A stretch of 64,000 nucleotides of DNA from Protaetiibacter mangrovi (lineage in GTDB: Bacteria; Actinomycetota; Actinomycetes; Actinomycetales; Microbacteriaceae), in assembly GCF_024752305.1 (NCBI RefSeq), contig NZ_JANTHX010000003.1, positions 186,001-250,000 on the forward strand. Direction: 5' to 3'. Each line of letters starts with the position of its first letter. The first letter of the stretch is position 1. Under the pieces are notes generated by a model. It searched no databases, was not told where the DNA came from, and was given only the letters and a program-made list of their open reading frames with translations. Shown here piece after piece: positions 63,980 to 64,000 of the stretch. The translations under genes and the position numbers were made by a program.

Positions 63980-64000
63980 ATGTCCGTCCCGACTCCGCAC
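63980..64000 (+). CDS. Start of a gene truncated by the window end
   Basis: Only seven codons (MSVPTPH) are present. The call rests on the promoter-like TAGAAT with leaderless spacing and the divergent position relative to treS. Product unknown; a trehalose or glycogen gene would fit the neighbourhood, but nothing in the seven codons shows it. Confidence 0.4.

Overview
This 64 kb window is high-GC actinobacterial chromosome, most likely from Microbacteriaceae (Micrococcales). The evidence is the gene order, GC-rich third codon positions, many GTG starts, actinobacterial marker genes (rbpA, whiA, an ANTAR response regulator, opcA, the actinobacterial SUF operon with a Rieske protein) and a widespread TANNNT-plus-6-nt leaderless gene layout. 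Genus and species cannot be fixed from the sequence alone. Almost all of it is core chromosome. I see no prophage, insertion sequence, CRISPR array or rRNA operon, no obviously broken gene, and no gene-free stretch over 300 bp.

Layout. (1) 1-8.9 kb: pyruvate kinase, then an accessory block (methyltransferase, universal stress protein, Mg-type P-ATPase, pyridoxamine-oxidase-like protein, PEP synthase) ending at tRNA-Leu(CAA). (2) 9-22.4 kb: a conserved backbone of pdtaR-like regulator, thioesterase, polA, HPr, DUF885/DUF4166/epimerase, rpsA, coaE and uvrB. (3) 22.4-25.9 kb: a two-gene insert (double-methyltransferase protein plus GT2 glycosyltransferase) between uvrB and uvrA. (4) 25.9-37.1 kb: uvrA, uvrC, rapZ, whiA, sodA, gap, pgk, tpiA, secG, rbpA. 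(5) 37.1-45.3 kb, minus strand: tkt-tal-pgi-zwf-opcA-pgl. (6) 45.5-51.6 kb: heme A genes ctaB-ctaA, then sufB-sufD-Rieske-sufC-sufT. (7) 51.8-56.9 kb: bioY, an ABC-F protein, a SURF1 operon, fabG, serB. (8) 57-64 kb: glycogen/trehalose metabolism (glgC, glgA, treS), an orphan ABC ATPase, rpmE2, an exonuclease-NUDIX fusion, and the first codons of a gene running off the edge.

How the parts fit. Lower glycolysis (gap, pgk, tpiA, pyk), gluconeogenic PEP synthase, the oxidative and non-oxidative pentose phosphate pathway and ADP-glucose/trehalose metabolism together give a near-complete central carbon map. Heme A synthesis plus SURF1 serve the aa3 oxidase. UvrA/B/C and PolA cover nucleotide excision repair.

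The most interesting signals are: three copies of a DevR/DosR-like palindrome flanking the 2.4-8.9 kb stress block; a DUF3099 gene whose conserved N-terminus can only be read from an ATC start on an apparently leaderless mRNA; an in-frame 39-bp tandem duplication inside glgC; and the unusual double-methyltransferase/glycosyltransferase pair splitting uvrB from uvrA.
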